Shown here piece by piece: positions 12,494-23,300 of a stretch of 64,000 nt of DNA. Position 1 is the stretch's first letter; each line of letters begins with the position of its first letter. The stretch is from Verrucomicrobiia bacterium (GTDB taxonomy: Bacteria; Verrucomicrobiota; Verrucomicrobiia; Limisphaerales; JAEYXS01). The position numbers were made by a program, and so were the translations under genes. The DNA is taken from positions 62,001-126,000 of the forward strand of contig DASWYF010000034.1 of NCBI GenBank assembly GCA_036405135.1, read 5' to 3'. The notes beneath the pieces are model-generated. The model was not told the DNA's origin and searched no databases. It was given only the letters and a program-made list of their open reading frames with translations.

Positions 12494-15400
12494 ATGCGTA
12501 CTTTGATGACCGTGCTCCGGAGTCATAGGGCTTTTAACAGCTGCCATGCCTTGCTGTTAAGCTGGCCGCTGTTGTTCGTTCATTTCAACTTGCAAGCGGC
12601 TGACTCCAAGCTCGAATTCAACCGCGATATACGGCCAATTTTATCGGACAAATGTTTTTACTGCCACGGGCCGGACAAGAATCACCGCAAGGCCGACCTG
12701 CGTCTGGATGTCCGCGCTGATGCCATCGCGGCTAAAGCCATCATCCCGGGCAAACCGGACGAGAGCGAATTGATCGTCCGTGTCTTCACCACGAATGCAG
12801 ACGATCTCATGCCTCCGCCGGAGGCGCATAAGACTCTGACTGCCACCCAAAAGGAGATGCTGAAAAAATGGGTGGCACAAGGTGCAGAGTATCAGGAGCA
12901 CTGGGCATATCTTCCGCCCCAGCGCACGACTCCTCCAACTGTTGCCGATACCAAATGGACGCGCACGCCGGTGGATAATTTCATCGCGGCCAGATTGACC
13001 GAGAGCAAGCTAACGCCATCCGCCGAAGCTGATCGTCGCACCCTGCTCCGCCGTCTCAGTCTCGATCTCACCGGCTTGCCGCCCACAGTGGCGGAAGTGG
13101 AAGCGTTCCTGAGGGATAAAGACCCGAAGGCTTATGAGAAACAGGTGGAACGTCTCCTGCGCTCTCCACACTACGGCGAGCGCATGGCGGTGCCGTGGCT
13201 GGACGCCGTGCGTTTCACGGACACCGTCGGCTATCACGGTGACCAGAACCAGAACATCTTCCCCTATCGCGAATACGTCATCAATGCGTTCAATAACAAC
13301 AAGCGCTTCGACCAGTTCACAATCGAGCAGCTTGCCGGGGACCTGCTGCCGAATCCGACCACGGAGCAGATCATCGCCACCGGTTTTAACCGCCTGAACA
13401 TGATGACGCGCGAAGGCGGTGCCCAGGCCAAAGAGTATCTGGCCAAGTATGCGGCTGACCGTGTGCGCACCGTTGGCACGGCTTGGCTTGGTTCCACGCT
13501 GGGTTGCGCCGAATGCCATGACCACAAGTTTGACCCGTTCACGGCCAAAGATTTTTACGCCATGGCGGCTTACTTCTCGGATGTGAAACAATGGGGCGTT
13601 TACAGCGATTACAAATACACGCCTGAGCCGGAGCTTAAAGGCTTCAACAACGAGTTCCCCTTCCCGCCGGAGATGCAAGTGAGCAGCCCTTATCTGAAGG
13701 AACGCTCACAGGAACTGCGCTTCAAGCTGCAAGCCATCGCCGATGTCTCCGCTCGCGAAGTGGACAAGGATGCTTACAAGCAATGGCGCGAGCAAAGCCT
13801 GATCTGGTTGAAGAAAAATCCGAGCGGCTGGAACTCGCCCGCCGACATCGCCATCAGCACGGAAAACCTGACCAAGAAAAACGCCAAAGATAAGAAAGCC
13901 GTAGCCAAACAGGCGGATTTCTTGAGCGTGACAAATGCAAGGACGGAAGCGGATGGCAGCATTCTTTTTGCCGCGAAACGCAACGGCAGCGACCGTTACG
14001 AGATCACCCTGCCGGACATGGACCTGGCTGCTCTGCGGCTGGAATTGCTCCCTGCCTCTGCCGATAAGCCGGGCATCCTCCTTAAGGATGCCACTGCGGC
14101 CAACATCAAGTTCAAGGCCGCCTTGAAACGTGCGGGTGAAACCAAGACGGAGCCATTGACCATCGACCACGGCATGGCCAGCCAGTGGGATGAACGCTAT
14201 AAAGATGGAGCCGCCATCATCGGTGTGCGCGACATGTGGAAGGTATCCAGCAAACATCTGCAAGAGCCACAGACCGCTGTTTGGCAGTTCCAAGCGATCA
14301 AGCAGGTGAAAGCGGGCGATGTGCTCGAACTCACCTTGGATGAGAACCCGGCCGCTCGCGTGCGTTGGTCGGTAGCTCCTTTTGCCAATTTGAATCCGCT
14401 GGCACCTTTGACGGATGCAGCCGCATTGCTGAACAAGCACAAATCACTGGCGAAATCTGCGGATCTGGCAGAACTCTTCCTGCTGAGTACACAGTCAGAC
14501 ACGAATGCCTTAAAGGAATTCCGGCAAACGCGAACGGATTGGCTGGAATGCCGCGATGGTCAGGCGCAAACGCTTATCACCGTCGCCTGGCAGCCCAGAG
14601 ATGTCCGCGTTCTACCACGTGGCAACTGGCAGGACGACAGCGGCAAGGTCGTCTCCCCTTACCCGCCGGAGTTTTTGATCCAGAAGAAATCGGATGATTC
14701 CCGCCGCCTTAACCGGCTGGATCTCGCCCGCTGGATCGTTTCTCCAGAAAACCCTCTGACCGCCCGTGTCATCATGAACCGGTTGTGGAAACAGTTCTTC
14801 GGCAATGGCCTGTGCAACAGCATCGAAGACTTGGGCGCGCAAGGTGAATGGCCCTCGCATCCTGAGCTGTTGGACTGGCTGGCGGTCGAGTTCCGCGAGA
14901 GCGGCTGGGACTACCGGCACATGGTGCGCCTCATGGTCAATTCAGCAGCCTACCGCCAGAGCTCCAATCTGAAGAAGGAAGTGATCGAAGCTGATCCGGA
15001 GAACCGCTTGTTGGCGTCACAGAATCCGCGCCGTCTGGATGCGGAGTTCGTGCGGGATAACGCCCTCTTTGTCGCCGGTCTTCTGAATCTCGATATCGGT
15101 GGGCCCAGTGCCAAGCCCTATCAACCGCCGGGATACTACGAGAGCCTGCAATTTCCGGACCGCGATTACATCGCCCACTTGGATGATCGCCAGTATCGCC
15201 GCGGTCTCTACATGCACTGGCAGCGCACTTTCCTGCATCCCATGCTGGCAAATTTTGATGCGCCCTCTCGCGAGGAATGCACCGGTGTGCGCGTTGCCTC
15301 CAACACGCCACAACAGGCGTTGACCTTGCTGAACGATCCCTCCTTCGTGGAAGCCGCCCGGGTGCTCGCGCAGGAAGTGATGGAATCTTCCAAGAATGAC

Positions 15401-15649
15401 TCACGCCGTCTTGAAACAACTTTCAAGCGTACACTGGCTCGCGAACCGAAGGAGGCCGAGAAGAAATCGCTCCTCGCATTGCTGAAGCAACAGGAGTCCT
15501 TTTACCAAGGGGCCGCAGCCGAGGCGGAAAAGTTGCTGGAGGTCGGCAATTCACCCCGGAACACCGCGCTGCCCGCTCATGAACACGCGGCGTGGACCTC
15601 GGTCTGCCGTGTCATCCTGAACTTGCACGAAACCATCACCCGCTATTGA
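12494..15649 (+). CDS. PSCyt1-DUF1549-DUF1553 secreted cytochrome-like protein
   Basis: Large exported protein (1051 aa from ATG 12494) of the Planctomycetes-Verrucomicrobia family. A hydrophobic signal segment ends near LQAADSK. The PSCyt1 domain carries a c-type haem motif, CFYCH in DKCFYCHGPDK. DUF1549 follows, with LRRLSLDLTGLPPT and a second CxxCH (CAECHDHKFDP). A beta-rich insert leads to DUF1553 (LARWIVSPENPLTARV, NRLWKQFFG, SSNLKK). I prefer ATG 12494 to the in-frame TTG at 12452 because GGAG lies about ten bases upstream and it gives a clean signal peptide. It is paired three bases ahead of a DUF1501 gene, as is typical. The biochemical role is not established; periplasmic polysaccharide or sulfate-ester breakdown is often guessed from context. 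Confidence 0.9.
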   Translation: MRTLMTVLRSHRAFNSCHALLLSWPLLFVHFNLQAADSKLEFNRDIRPILSDKCFYCHGPDKNHRKADLRLDVRADAIAAKAIIPGKPDESELIVRVFTTNADDLMPPPEAHKTLTATQKEMLKKWVAQGAEYQEHWAYLPPQRTTPPTVADTKWTRTPVDNFIAARLTESKLTPSAEADRRTLLRRLSLDLTGLPPTVAEVEAFLRDKDPKAYEKQVERLLRSPHYGERMAVPWLDAVRFTDTVGYHGDQNQNIFPYREYVINAFNNNKRFDQFTIEQLAGDLLPNPTTEQIIATGFNRLNMMTREGGAQAKEYLAKYAADRVRTVGTAWLGSTLGCAECHDHKFDPFTAKDFYAMAAYFSDVKQWGVYSDYKYTPEPELKGFNNEFPFPPEMQVSSPYLKERSQELRFKLQAIADVSAREVDKDAYKQWREQSLIWLKKNPSGWNSPADIAISTENLTKKNAKDKKAVAKQADFLSVTNARTEADGSILFAAKRNGSDRYEITLPDMDLAALRLELLPASADKPGILLKDATAANIKFKAALKRAGETKTEPLTIDHGMASQWDERYKDGAAIIGVRDMWKVSSKHLQEPQTAVWQFQAIKQVKAGDVLELTLDENPAARVRWSVAPFANLNPLAPLTDAAALLNKHKSLAKSADLAELFLLSTQSDTNALKEFRQTRTDWLECRDGQAQTLITVAWQPRDVRVLPRGNWQDDSGKVVSPYPPEFLIQKKSDDSRRLNRLDLARWIVSPENPLTARVIMNRLWKQFFGNGLCNSIEDLGAQGEWPSHPELLDWLAVEFRESGWDYRHMVRLMVNSAAYRQSSNLKKEVIEADPENRLLASQNPRRLDAEFVRDNALFVAGLLNLDIGGPSAKPYQPPGYYESLQFPDRDYIAHLDDRQYRRGLYMHWQRTFLHPMLANFDAPSREECTGVRVASNTPQQALTLLNDPSFVEAARVLAQEVMESSKNDSRRLETTFKRTLAREPKEAEKKSLLALLKQQESFYQGAAAEAEKLLEVGNSPRNTALPAHEHAAWTSVCRVILNLHETITRY

Positions 15650-15652
15650 CGT

Positions 15653-17113
15653 ATGAACTGGCCCAACTTTTTCAGTTCCGAGTATCACGCCAGCTTGAAC
15701 CGCCGCACGTTCCTGACACGCAGCGGTCTTGGCCTTGGCTCGCTCGCCTTTGGTTCCCTGCTCTTTCGCAATGGTCAGCCGGTGATGGCGGCCGATGTCC
15801 CCCGCAGCTCAGGCAGCGGCGGCATCATCCATCCACCGCACTATCCGGTGAAAGCGAAGCGCGTCATCCACCTTTGCATGGCGGGCGGTCCTTCCCAGGT
15901 GGAGACGTTTGATCCCAAGCCCGAGCTGAAGAAGCTCGATGGCCAGCCATTTCCAGAATCGCTGACGAAAGGGCAGCAACTGGCGCAGTTGCAAGGCACC
16001 ACGCTGAAAGCGCGCGGTTCCTTCGTGGACTTCAAGAAACACGGCAAATCCGGCCAGGAAATCTCCGATCTGTTCCCGCACATCGCGGGGATCGCTGATG
16101 ACATCTGCATCGTGCGCTCCATGGTCACAGAGCAGATCAACCATGATCCGGCGCACGCGTTCATGAATTCCGGCTCAATCCTCAAGGGCCGTCCCAGCAT
16201 GGGTTCCTGGCTGCTCTATGGTCTGGGCGCGGAAACGGACAGCCTGCCGGGTTTTGTAGTGCTCGTTTCCCAAGGCAAGGGCGGCGGTGCGCAACCGGTC
16301 TCGGCCCGTCAATGGTCCAGCGGCTTTTTGCCCAGCCGCTTTCAAGGCATCCAATTTCAATCGAAGGGCGATGCGGTGCATTATGTCGGTAATCCCGATG
16401 GAGTTTGCCAGAGCACACAACGGCAGTTGGTCGAAGAGATCAACCGCCTGAACGGCCAGCTTGCGCAGGATCGCCTGGACCCGGAAATCCAGACGCGCAT
16501 GAGCCAGTATGAGATGGCCTTCCGCATGCAAACATCCGTGCCTGAATTGACGGACTTCAAGCAGGAGCCCAAGCACATCCTCGATCTCTACGGCGTGAAG
16601 GAACCGGGCGATGGCAGCTTTGCTTCAAACTGTCTCCTGGCGCGTCGTCTCGCAGAACGCGGTGTGCGCTTCATCCAGCTTTATCATCGGGCATGGGACC
16701 ACCATGGTGACATCGAGAAGAACATGCCCAAGGCGGCTTTGGAGACCGATCAAGCCAGCGCGGCGTTGGTGAACGATCTGAAGCAACGCGGCCTGCTGGA
16801 TAACACGTTCATCATCTGGGGCGGCGAATTCGGCCGTACGCCGATGGGCCAGGGTACGGGTCGCGATCATCACATCCTCTCCTTCTCACTGTGGATGGCC
16901 GGTGGCGGCATCAAGCCGGGCACTACTTACGGAGCCACCGATGAGTTCGGATATCGTGCGGTTGAGAATATCGTGCATGTGCGCGACCTGCACGCGACCA
17001 TGCTTCACCTTTGCGGCATTGATCACAACCGTTTCAGTGTGAAGTTCCAGGGGCTCGACGCCAAGCTCACAGGTGTGGAACAGGCCAAGGTTATCAAAGC
17101 GATCTTGGCCTGA
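15653..17113 (+). CDS. DUF1501 family Tat-exported protein (sulfatase-like fold)
   Basis: Protein of 486 aa with a twin-arginine type signal (NRRTFLTRSGLGLGSLAF). The DUF1501 core is clear: CMAGGPSQVETFDPKP near the start, SWLLYGLG, FIQLYHRAWDHHGD, and the C-terminal IWGGEFGRTPMGQG followed by GRDHH. DUF1501 proteins have an alkaline-phosphatase-like fold and may act as periplasmic hydrolases, but none of the usual functions is proven here. It begins three bases after the DUF1549/DUF1553 stop, so the two are co-transcribed. The next gene is convergent; 17114-17215 holds only a weak hairpin. Confidence 0.92.
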   Translation: MNWPNFFSSEYHASLNRRTFLTRSGLGLGSLAFGSLLFRNGQPVMAADVPRSSGSGGIIHPPHYPVKAKRVIHLCMAGGPSQVETFDPKPELKKLDGQPFPESLTKGQQLAQLQGTTLKARGSFVDFKKHGKSGQEISDLFPHIAGIADDICIVRSMVTEQINHDPAHAFMNSGSILKGRPSMGSWLLYGLGAETDSLPGFVVLVSQGKGGGAQPVSARQWSSGFLPSRFQGIQFQSKGDAVHYVGNPDGVCQSTQRQLVEEINRLNGQLAQDRLDPEIQTRMSQYEMAFRMQTSVPELTDFKQEPKHILDLYGVKEPGDGSFASNCLLARRLAERGVRFIQLYHRAWDHHGDIEKNMPKAALETDQASAALVNDLKQRGLLDNTFIIWGGEFGRTPMGQGTGRDHHILSFSLWMAGGGIKPGTTYGATDEFGYRAVENIVHVRDLHATMLHLCGIDHNRFSVKFQGLDAKLTGVEQAKVIKAILA

Positions 17114-17215
17114 GAAACAAAGAGCGGCACGATGCTGCCGGGTAAGCGCAAGCGGTCGTATGAAGCAGAAACCGTTTCGCCACAGCACCATGCCGCCAAT
17201 TGTTCGCCGTTGCTT

Positions 17216-18112
17216 TTACTTCAAAGCGGCAGCGACTGACTTCACGTTGTAATCCAACAGCTTGATATAGTCTCCGGCTTGATCGTTTCCACCAACGAGT
17301 ATCGGAAGATAAAGCACCTTCGCGCCTACATTAGTCGCGACATACTCGGAGGTTTTCTTAGACCGGTTCGGCTCCACGATCACCAATCGTACACCCGCTT
17401 CCTTCATCTTGGGAATGAGTGTGCTGATATACGTCGGTGAAGGCTCAATGCCGGGTTTAGGCTCAATTTGACCAGCAACCACCAATCCAAATCGCTTGGC
17501 GAAGTACTCGAATGATTTGTGATAGGTGACAACTTTGATGCCTTGGAATGATTGAAGCGATCCGCTCCATTCTTTTGTTTTGGCATCAAGCGCTGTTTCG
17601 AAATCGCTCAAGTTCTTGGAATAAACTCCCGCATTTGCTGGATCTACCTTGGAAAAATGCGCGGCCAGATGCTTGGCTACAATCTTTCCATTGTCCGGGT
17701 TCAGAAGGTAATGGGGATTGCCGGCAGCATGGACATCCCCTTGAGAACGATCCACCTTGCCTTCCGGCATTTCCAACATAGCCACACCTTCCGAGGCATC
17801 CACCCTGCCCTCTCCGCCGCGGATGATCTTTCGATTGCGCGCTCCATCAACCAAGGGAGGCAGCCAGCCGATCTCAAGATCCGCTCCTCCTTCGATCAAC
17901 ACGTCTGCCTTGTTCAGGATGCGCGCGAAGCTCGGCTTTGCATCCACGAAATGCGGATCTTCAGTGCCGCGTGCCAGATTTGTCACATGCACTTTGTCTC
18001 CACCAACGGCAATTGCGATGGAGCCGAGGTCTGGGGTGGTGGCCACGACTTCCAGCGCAGCCTGTGCATTCAGTGCGATAAGCAAGCAAAGAAACACGAA
18101 CAATTTTTTCAT
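17216..18112 (-). CDS. TroA/ZnuA-like metal ABC transporter substrate-binding protein
   Basis: Periplasmic protein of 298 aa with a clear signal peptide (MKKLFVFLCLLIALNAQAA). It belongs to cluster A-I solute-binding proteins for Zn(II)/Mn(II). Candidate metal ligands are H54 (EDPHFVD), H134 (GNPHYLLNP), H198 (TYHKSFEYF) and an Asp near the end (GGNDQAGDY). There is no long His-rich loop of the ZnuA type. It lies 13 bases downstream of the outer-membrane protein gene and is the last gene of a three-gene cluster. No permease or ATPase gene of the same system is nearby, so those must be encoded elsewhere. Zinc is inferred from the His-rich neighbour. Confidence 0.88.
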   Translation of the reverse strand: MKKLFVFLCLLIALNAQAALEVVATTPDLGSIAIAVGGDKVHVTNLARGTEDPHFVDAKPSFARILNKADVLIEGGADLEIGWLPPLVDGARNRKIIRGGEGRVDASEGVAMLEMPEGKVDRSQGDVHAAGNPHYLLNPDNGKIVAKHLAAHFSKVDPANAGVYSKNLSDFETALDAKTKEWSGSLQSFQGIKVVTYHKSFEYFAKRFGLVVAGQIEPKPGIEPSPTYISTLIPKMKEAGVRLVIVEPNRSKKTSEYVATNVGAKVLYLPILVGGNDQAGDYIKLLDYNVKSVAAALK

Positions 18113-18125
18113 ACGAGTTCAGGTT

Positions 18126-19748
18126 TTAGAATTTATGCGCTGCATGAGCACCAAGCACGAACTCGAATTGCAACCAGACGGAGTGATCGATGCCGATGTC
18201 CGTGCGGTCGTCGTAATTATACTGCAACCGGACCTTGGAGAACTCGGTCGGGAACCAGGTCAGATTCGGTGAGACACGATAACGCGTCGCACGGAACTTG
18301 TCGAAGACACCGTTGAAACCGCCGGTGCCGTCCGGTTCCAGCAAGCCCATCGTCTGATACGAGGCCACATCGCCGGTCACATAGTCGAAGCGCAACCCCG
18401 CCACCCAGCCTTTGCGGAAGCCATAGGTCAACTGGCTGTAGAGACCGTAATCCGTCAATTTTTCCGCCGGCAAGATGGCCGGCAAACCGGTGACCGGATC
18501 AAACAACTGGCCCACATCAGGATTGCCATCGCCATCCTCATCCGCGAGCAGGCCGTCCGCGTCTTCATCCCAATCGAACGAGCCGGTGCCGTACTTGCGC
18601 ATCATGGCCTCGGTCTGGAATTGCACGAACGGGAAACCGCCGGAGTGATTCTCCGGTTTCCATTTCCAGGTGAGATCCACTCCATAGATCTCCGTGCGCG
18701 TGTTCTCACCGCCGCCGCCATTGGCATTGGGACCGAAGGCGCCGGACACACCAAGCAACAATGTCTGGTTGTCCGTCAGGTTGAACGAAGTCGCCAGACG
18801 CGGCGTAATGAGCAAGTCATCGAAACGTTTCATGCCTCGATTGTTGTCCGCATGGCGGAAAGTGAAGGGAATGCCCTCAGCCTCTTCACCGCCATGGGAA
18901 TGCCCGCCATCACTGCGGAAGCCCGTGGCTGTGGCTCCCTGGCTGTTCTGCAAGCCAAGGAAGAATTCCGTGTACCAAGGTGTCGGCGCGAGCCAGGAAA
19001 GACGCGCACCGGGATTGCGCAAGCCATCCGCCCCGAGGAAACGGGCATTCACCAGCGGCGCATCCACAAAGGACCACGAATGCGGGTGCTGCGTATTGAT
19101 GCGACCGAACTCCGACAGATATTGACCCGCACGAATCTGAAAATTGCCCGGCAGAGCGATGGATTCCAGCCAGGCTTCCTCCAGCTCCACAAAGGTTTCC
19201 CCTTCCCCGTCGATGGCGAAGAGCACATTCGCATTCCCCCGAAAGTATGGGTCCACGGCACCGGTGAAATTCGCTTCCAACCCCTGGAACGTGAAGCCGC
19301 GCTGGTTCGGGTCGTGACCGCCGATCTGCAAATCATCCAGGTCATTGGCGGTGGAACTGCCCGCGGCAAAAGTGCCGACCAGACCGATGTCCATAAAGGC
19401 AGCGCCCTTACGAAGACGGATGGGATCCGTGATACGCCAGGGCTGATCCATCACGGCATCCCCGGTCTTGGCAGTGCCTTCAGCAGGCATGGTGGCGACC
19501 TGCTGCTTGATGGTCTGTTGTTCCTGGGTGATGACCGTCTGGTTCTGCTTCAACATCTGAAGCTGCTGTTCCAGCGATTGGATCTGCTGACGTTGCAATT
19601 CCTGCTGCTTGCGGAACTCCTCCTGCATCTGCTGGAGCTGCTTTTGCAGTTGCTCCACGGACGGCGCGTTGTTCTGGGCATGGGTCTGGCCACACAGGAC
19701 CGAGAGCATCAAAGCGGACGATACGGCTACGAGAGATTTCTTGTTCAT
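18126..19748 (-). CDS. Outer-membrane beta-barrel protein with N-terminal coiled coil
   Basis: Protein of 540 aa with a signal peptide (to about residue 24, ALMLSVLCGQTHAQ). A Gln-rich coiled coil follows (about 28-88). A long alternating beta-strand region ends in Phe (AAHKF), typical of outer-membrane barrels. A short His/Glu patch (GGHSHGGEEAEG) and an Asp-rich loop (DEDADGLLADEDGDGNPDVG) may bind metal ions. It lies between the His-rich protein and the metal-binding protein, on the same strand with short gaps. I infer an outer-membrane channel or receptor for zinc uptake. No TonB box or plug domain is visible, so it is more likely a porin than a TonB-dependent receptor. Confidence 0.75.
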   Translation of the reverse strand: MNKKSLVAVSSALMLSVLCGQTHAQNNAPSVEQLQKQLQQMQEEFRKQQELQRQQIQSLEQQLQMLKQNQTVITQEQQTIKQQVATMPAEGTAKTGDAVMDQPWRITDPIRLRKGAAFMDIGLVGTFAAGSSTANDLDDLQIGGHDPNQRGFTFQGLEANFTGAVDPYFRGNANVLFAIDGEGETFVELEEAWLESIALPGNFQIRAGQYLSEFGRINTQHPHSWSFVDAPLVNARFLGADGLRNPGARLSWLAPTPWYTEFFLGLQNSQGATATGFRSDGGHSHGGEEAEGIPFTFRHADNNRGMKRFDDLLITPRLATSFNLTDNQTLLLGVSGAFGPNANGGGGENTRTEIYGVDLTWKWKPENHSGGFPFVQFQTEAMMRKYGTGSFDWDEDADGLLADEDGDGNPDVGQLFDPVTGLPAILPAEKLTDYGLYSQLTYGFRKGWVAGLRFDYVTGDVASYQTMGLLEPDGTGGFNGVFDKFRATRYRVSPNLTWFPTEFSKVRLQYNYDDRTDIGIDHSVWLQFEFVLGAHAAHKF

Positions 19749-19855
19749 ATTTCCTGACTGCGCGGGCAGCGAACACTGCCAGCGTCTGGGTTCATCATTC
19801 GGTTTTTTGCTGACGTGAAGAGGACATCTCCCGGCGTCAGCAAGCCGAGGGATGC

Positions 19856-20242
19856 TCAGGAAACAGAAGCGATGGGCGGGGCCCGGCCGGACCAGAGGGT
19901 CATGATGACCACGGCATAGTCCACACTGTGCGGGCAGTCGATCTCGGCCACCGGCACGAACTCAGGCGGCGGCAAAGGTGCAAAAAAGAAATCGAACGCT
20001 ACGGAAGCCGAACGGTAGAAGCAGATCGCGCAATGCTCGCTGCTCTGGGACTCATCACTGTCATGGTGGTGATGCGCATCCCCCGCGTGATAATGATGGT
20101 CGTGATGGTGATGAGCATCATGATGCTCATGCGCCCCATGCACGCCGTTCAAGCTGAGCACACCGGCCACCAGCAGCCAAAACGCCAGCAGGGCTCCGAA
20201 GCCCGGACGACGCAGCAGCCAGTTGATACGGCGTAAACTCAT
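19856..20242 (-). CDS. Histidine-rich membrane-anchored small protein (putative zinc handling)
   Basis: Protein of 128 aa from ATG 20242. A single hydrophobic segment (about residues 14-32) is followed by a strikingly His-rich stretch (about 36-62: HEHHDAHHHHDHHYH, then DAHHHHDSDE) and a HCAICFYRS motif, similar in pattern to DUF2946-type proteins. The His cluster should chelate zinc or a similar metal in the periplasm. An in-frame TTG at 20248 is a possible alternative start. It is first in a cluster with the porin-like and TroA-like genes. A palindromic site abuts its start codon. Confidence 0.78.
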   Translation of the reverse strand: MSLRRINWLLRRPGFGALLAFWLLVAGVLSLNGVHGAHEHHDAHHHHDHHYHAGDAHHHHDSDESQSSEHCAICFYRSASVAFDFFFAPLPPPEFVPVAEIDCPHSVDYAVVIMTLWSGRAPPIASVS

Positions 20243-20259
20243 TTGCAATTCGTTTGCAA
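20243..20259. promoter_or_regulatory. Candidate operator TTGCAA-N5-TTGCAA
   Basis: Two self-complementary TTGCAA hexamers (20243-20248 and 20254-20259) are spaced 11 bases centre to centre, one helical turn, within a direct repeat of TTTGCAATT. The site ends immediately before the ATG of the His-rich gene, so a bound protein would block transcription or translation start. A Zur/Fur-like regulator is my inference from the metal-related genes downstream. Confidence 0.45.
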
Positions 20260-20274
20260 TTAAACCACAAAACC

Positions 20275-20301
20275 CCGGACACGCAAGTTCTTTGTGTCCG
20301 G
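20275..20301 (-). terminator. Intrinsic terminator after secA
   Basis: CCGGACAC (20275-20282) and GTGTCCGG (20294-20301) form a perfect 8-bp stem with an 11-base loop. On the minus strand the stem is followed by GGTTTTG. It lies 17 bases past the secA stop and separates secA from the zinc cluster. Confidence 0.7.
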
Positions 20302-20317
20302 ATGAAATAGGAACGGC

Positions 20318-23300
20318 TTAGCCGTTCTTGCCGCAGCAATGCTTGAACTTCTTGCCGCTGCCGCAAGGGCATGGATCGTTGCGGCCCACTTTGGGACCGG
20401 TGCGCACGGGCTTGACCTTGGACATCGCCTCCGTCGCCTCATTGACCATCTCACTGCCCTCGCCCGCCTGCTGTTTCGATTCCGCAAAGGCACTGGAGGG
20501 CTGTTGGTGCAGCGTCTGCTTCGGCAGGTTCAGCATGAACTGCTCAAACGCCATGAAGCTGGACGCACTGCGGAAGATGTTGTGGCAGGCTTCCGTCTTG
20601 ATGCTGTCCATCAACTCCTCGAACAGCTTGAATGCCTCCGCCTTGTACTCGATCAACGGATCGCGCTGGCCGAATTGACGCAGGCCGATCGCGGTGCGCA
20701 AGCCATCCATCGTGTAGAGATGCTCCTGCCACAGCTTGTCGATGGCGCTCAGAATCGTGTAACGCTCGATCGCCTTCAGCGCATTCTTGTCCTGCTCGTA
20801 CTGGACTTTGATCATGTAGGCGTCACGGACGGCCTTGATGATGAAAGTGCAGACGGAAAGCTGCTCGGCGCTCAAACCATCAAAGACCGAGCCCGCCACG
20901 GGTTGCTGATCCCCGGCATTAGCCGCTTTGAGGATCTCTTCTTCGGGGATGCCGACCGGGAAATTCAGGTTCGCCCATTCGGCCAGCGCGCGGATGTTCC
21001 ACATGTCCGGCCCTTCCTCATGCGAGGTGTTTTGCTGCACCTTGGAGATGACCACTTCCTCCATGATGTCCAGCAAACGGTCCTGCACATCGTCCGACTG
21101 GATGATCTCATTGCGGAAGCCGTAGAGGACTTCACGCTGCTTGTTCATCACGTCGTCATACTCCAGCGTGCGTTTGCGCTGCTGGAAGTTGTGCTGTTCG
21201 ACGCGTTTCTGGGCCGTCTCGATGGAGCGGTTCAGCAATGGATGTTCCAACTCCTGCCCTTCTTCCAGGCCCACCCGTTCCATCAGCTTGCTGATGCGGT
21301 CAGAACCGAAGAGACGCATGAGATCGTCTTCCAACGAGATGAAAAAGTGCGAGGAACCCGGATCGCCCTGGCGCGCACAACGGCCGCGCAACTGGCGGTC
21401 GATACGGCGGGACTCATGACGCTCCGTGGCGATGACGTGCAAACCGCCCAATTCGGAAACACCCGGCCCCAATTTGATGTCCGTACCACGACCGGCCATG
21501 TTCGTGGCGATGGTCACAGCGCCGCGCTGCCCGGCACGGGAAACGATCTCAGCCTCCTGCTCGTGATACTTGGCGTTCAACACCGCGTGCACGATGCCTT
21601 CCTTCTTGAGGATACGAGAAAGGAACTCGCTGACCTCGACGGAGATCGTACCGACCAGAATCGGGCGACCAATCTTGTGGATTTCCTGGATCTCCTTTAG
21701 GACGGCGGCGAATTTCTCGCGACGTGTCTTATACACCGTGTCGTGCTTGTCATTGCGCAGGCACGGACGGTTGGTCGGAATGACCAGCACACCCAGCTTG
21801 TAGATGTCGAAAAATTCCTGCGCTTCCGTCTCCGCCGTACCGGTCATGCCGGCCAGCTTGTGATACAGGCGGAAGTAATTCTGGATCGTGATGGTCGCGT
21901 AGGTCTGCGTCTCTTCCTCGATGGTGACGCCTTCCTTCGCTTCCACGGCCTGATGCAAGCCCTCGCTCCAACGGCGGCCCGTCATCTTGCGGCCCGTGTT
22001 CTCATCCACGATAACCACCTTGTTGTCCTCCACGACGTACTGAACATCCTTCTCGTAGAGGCAGTAGGCTTTCAGCAACTGGGCGATGCTGTGGATGCGT
22101 TCGGCCTTGGCCTCGAACTCGCCCTGAATCTTCGTCTTCAGTTCAGCCCGCTTGCGGACATCCTGCTCGGGGCCGTTGTCGATCTCATGATACGCGCTCA
22201 CGATGTCAGGCATCATGAACGCATCCGGATCTTGCGGACTCAGGAATTCACGGCCTTTTTCCGTCAAATCTGCTTCATGGCTCTTCTCCTCGATGGCAAA
22301 GAACAACTCTTCCTTCTGCGCGTAGAGCTCTTTCTTCGTCTGGTCGGAGTGCAGTTCCAAGTCTACCTTGTTCAGCATCCGCAGATTTTCGGCATCCTCC
22401 AGTAGACGCGCCAGACCTTCAGCCTTGGGCTGGCCTAAGCGCACGCGATACAGCAAGACGCCGATCTCTCTTTCTAAATTCCCTTTATCGCCTTCGATGC
22501 CTCCGCCCTTGAGCTTTTTGACGAGTTGTTCGGCCTCATCGATATAGCGGCTGCACAAACGGCGTTGCGATTGCACCAGTGCTTCGATCCCCGGTTTAAG
22601 CACCTCGTAAATCTTATTGTCGCGGGCCACGACCGCAGGACCGCTGATGATGAGCGGCACGCGCGCTTCATCGATCAAGATGGAGTCCACTTCATCCACG
22701 ATGGCGAAGTAATGTCCGCGCTGCACCTGGTCTTCCTTGCGCGTGGCCATGCCATTATCGCGCAAATAATCGAAACCGAACTCAGCATTGGTGCCGTAAG
22801 TGATGTCGCAATTGTATTGCTCGCGACGCACGCCAGGCGGCTGGTCATGGAGGATGCAACCGACAGTCAAACCGAGAAAGCGATACACCGCCCCCATCCA
22901 GTCACTGTCACGGGCCGCGAGATAATCATTCACCGTCACTACGTGCACACCACGACCGGACAAAGCATTCAGATACGTCGGCAACGTACCGACGAGCGTC
23001 TTACCTTCGCCCGTGGCCATTTCCGCGATCATCCCGTTGTGCAGGCCCATACCACCGATCAACTGTACATCGAACGGCACCATCTCCCAGCGCAAGGCAT
23101 GGTCACGCACCATGATGTCCTTGCCGCAAAGACGGCGGCAGGCATTCTTCACCACGGCAAAAGCCTCAGGCAGAATGGCTTCAAGCTCGCGCTTGAGCTG
23201 GCCGTTATCCTGTATCTGGGATAACTTTTGCTTCCAGAAAGCGGTCTTTTCGCGCAGAACTTCGTCCGGCTTGGACTGCAACTCCTTCTCCAGCTCGTTA

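Noticed and set aside
20339-21700. A 453-codon plus-strand frame inside secA
   Set aside because: It is antisense to conserved SecA motifs with Leu/Asp/Arg-biased shadow composition.
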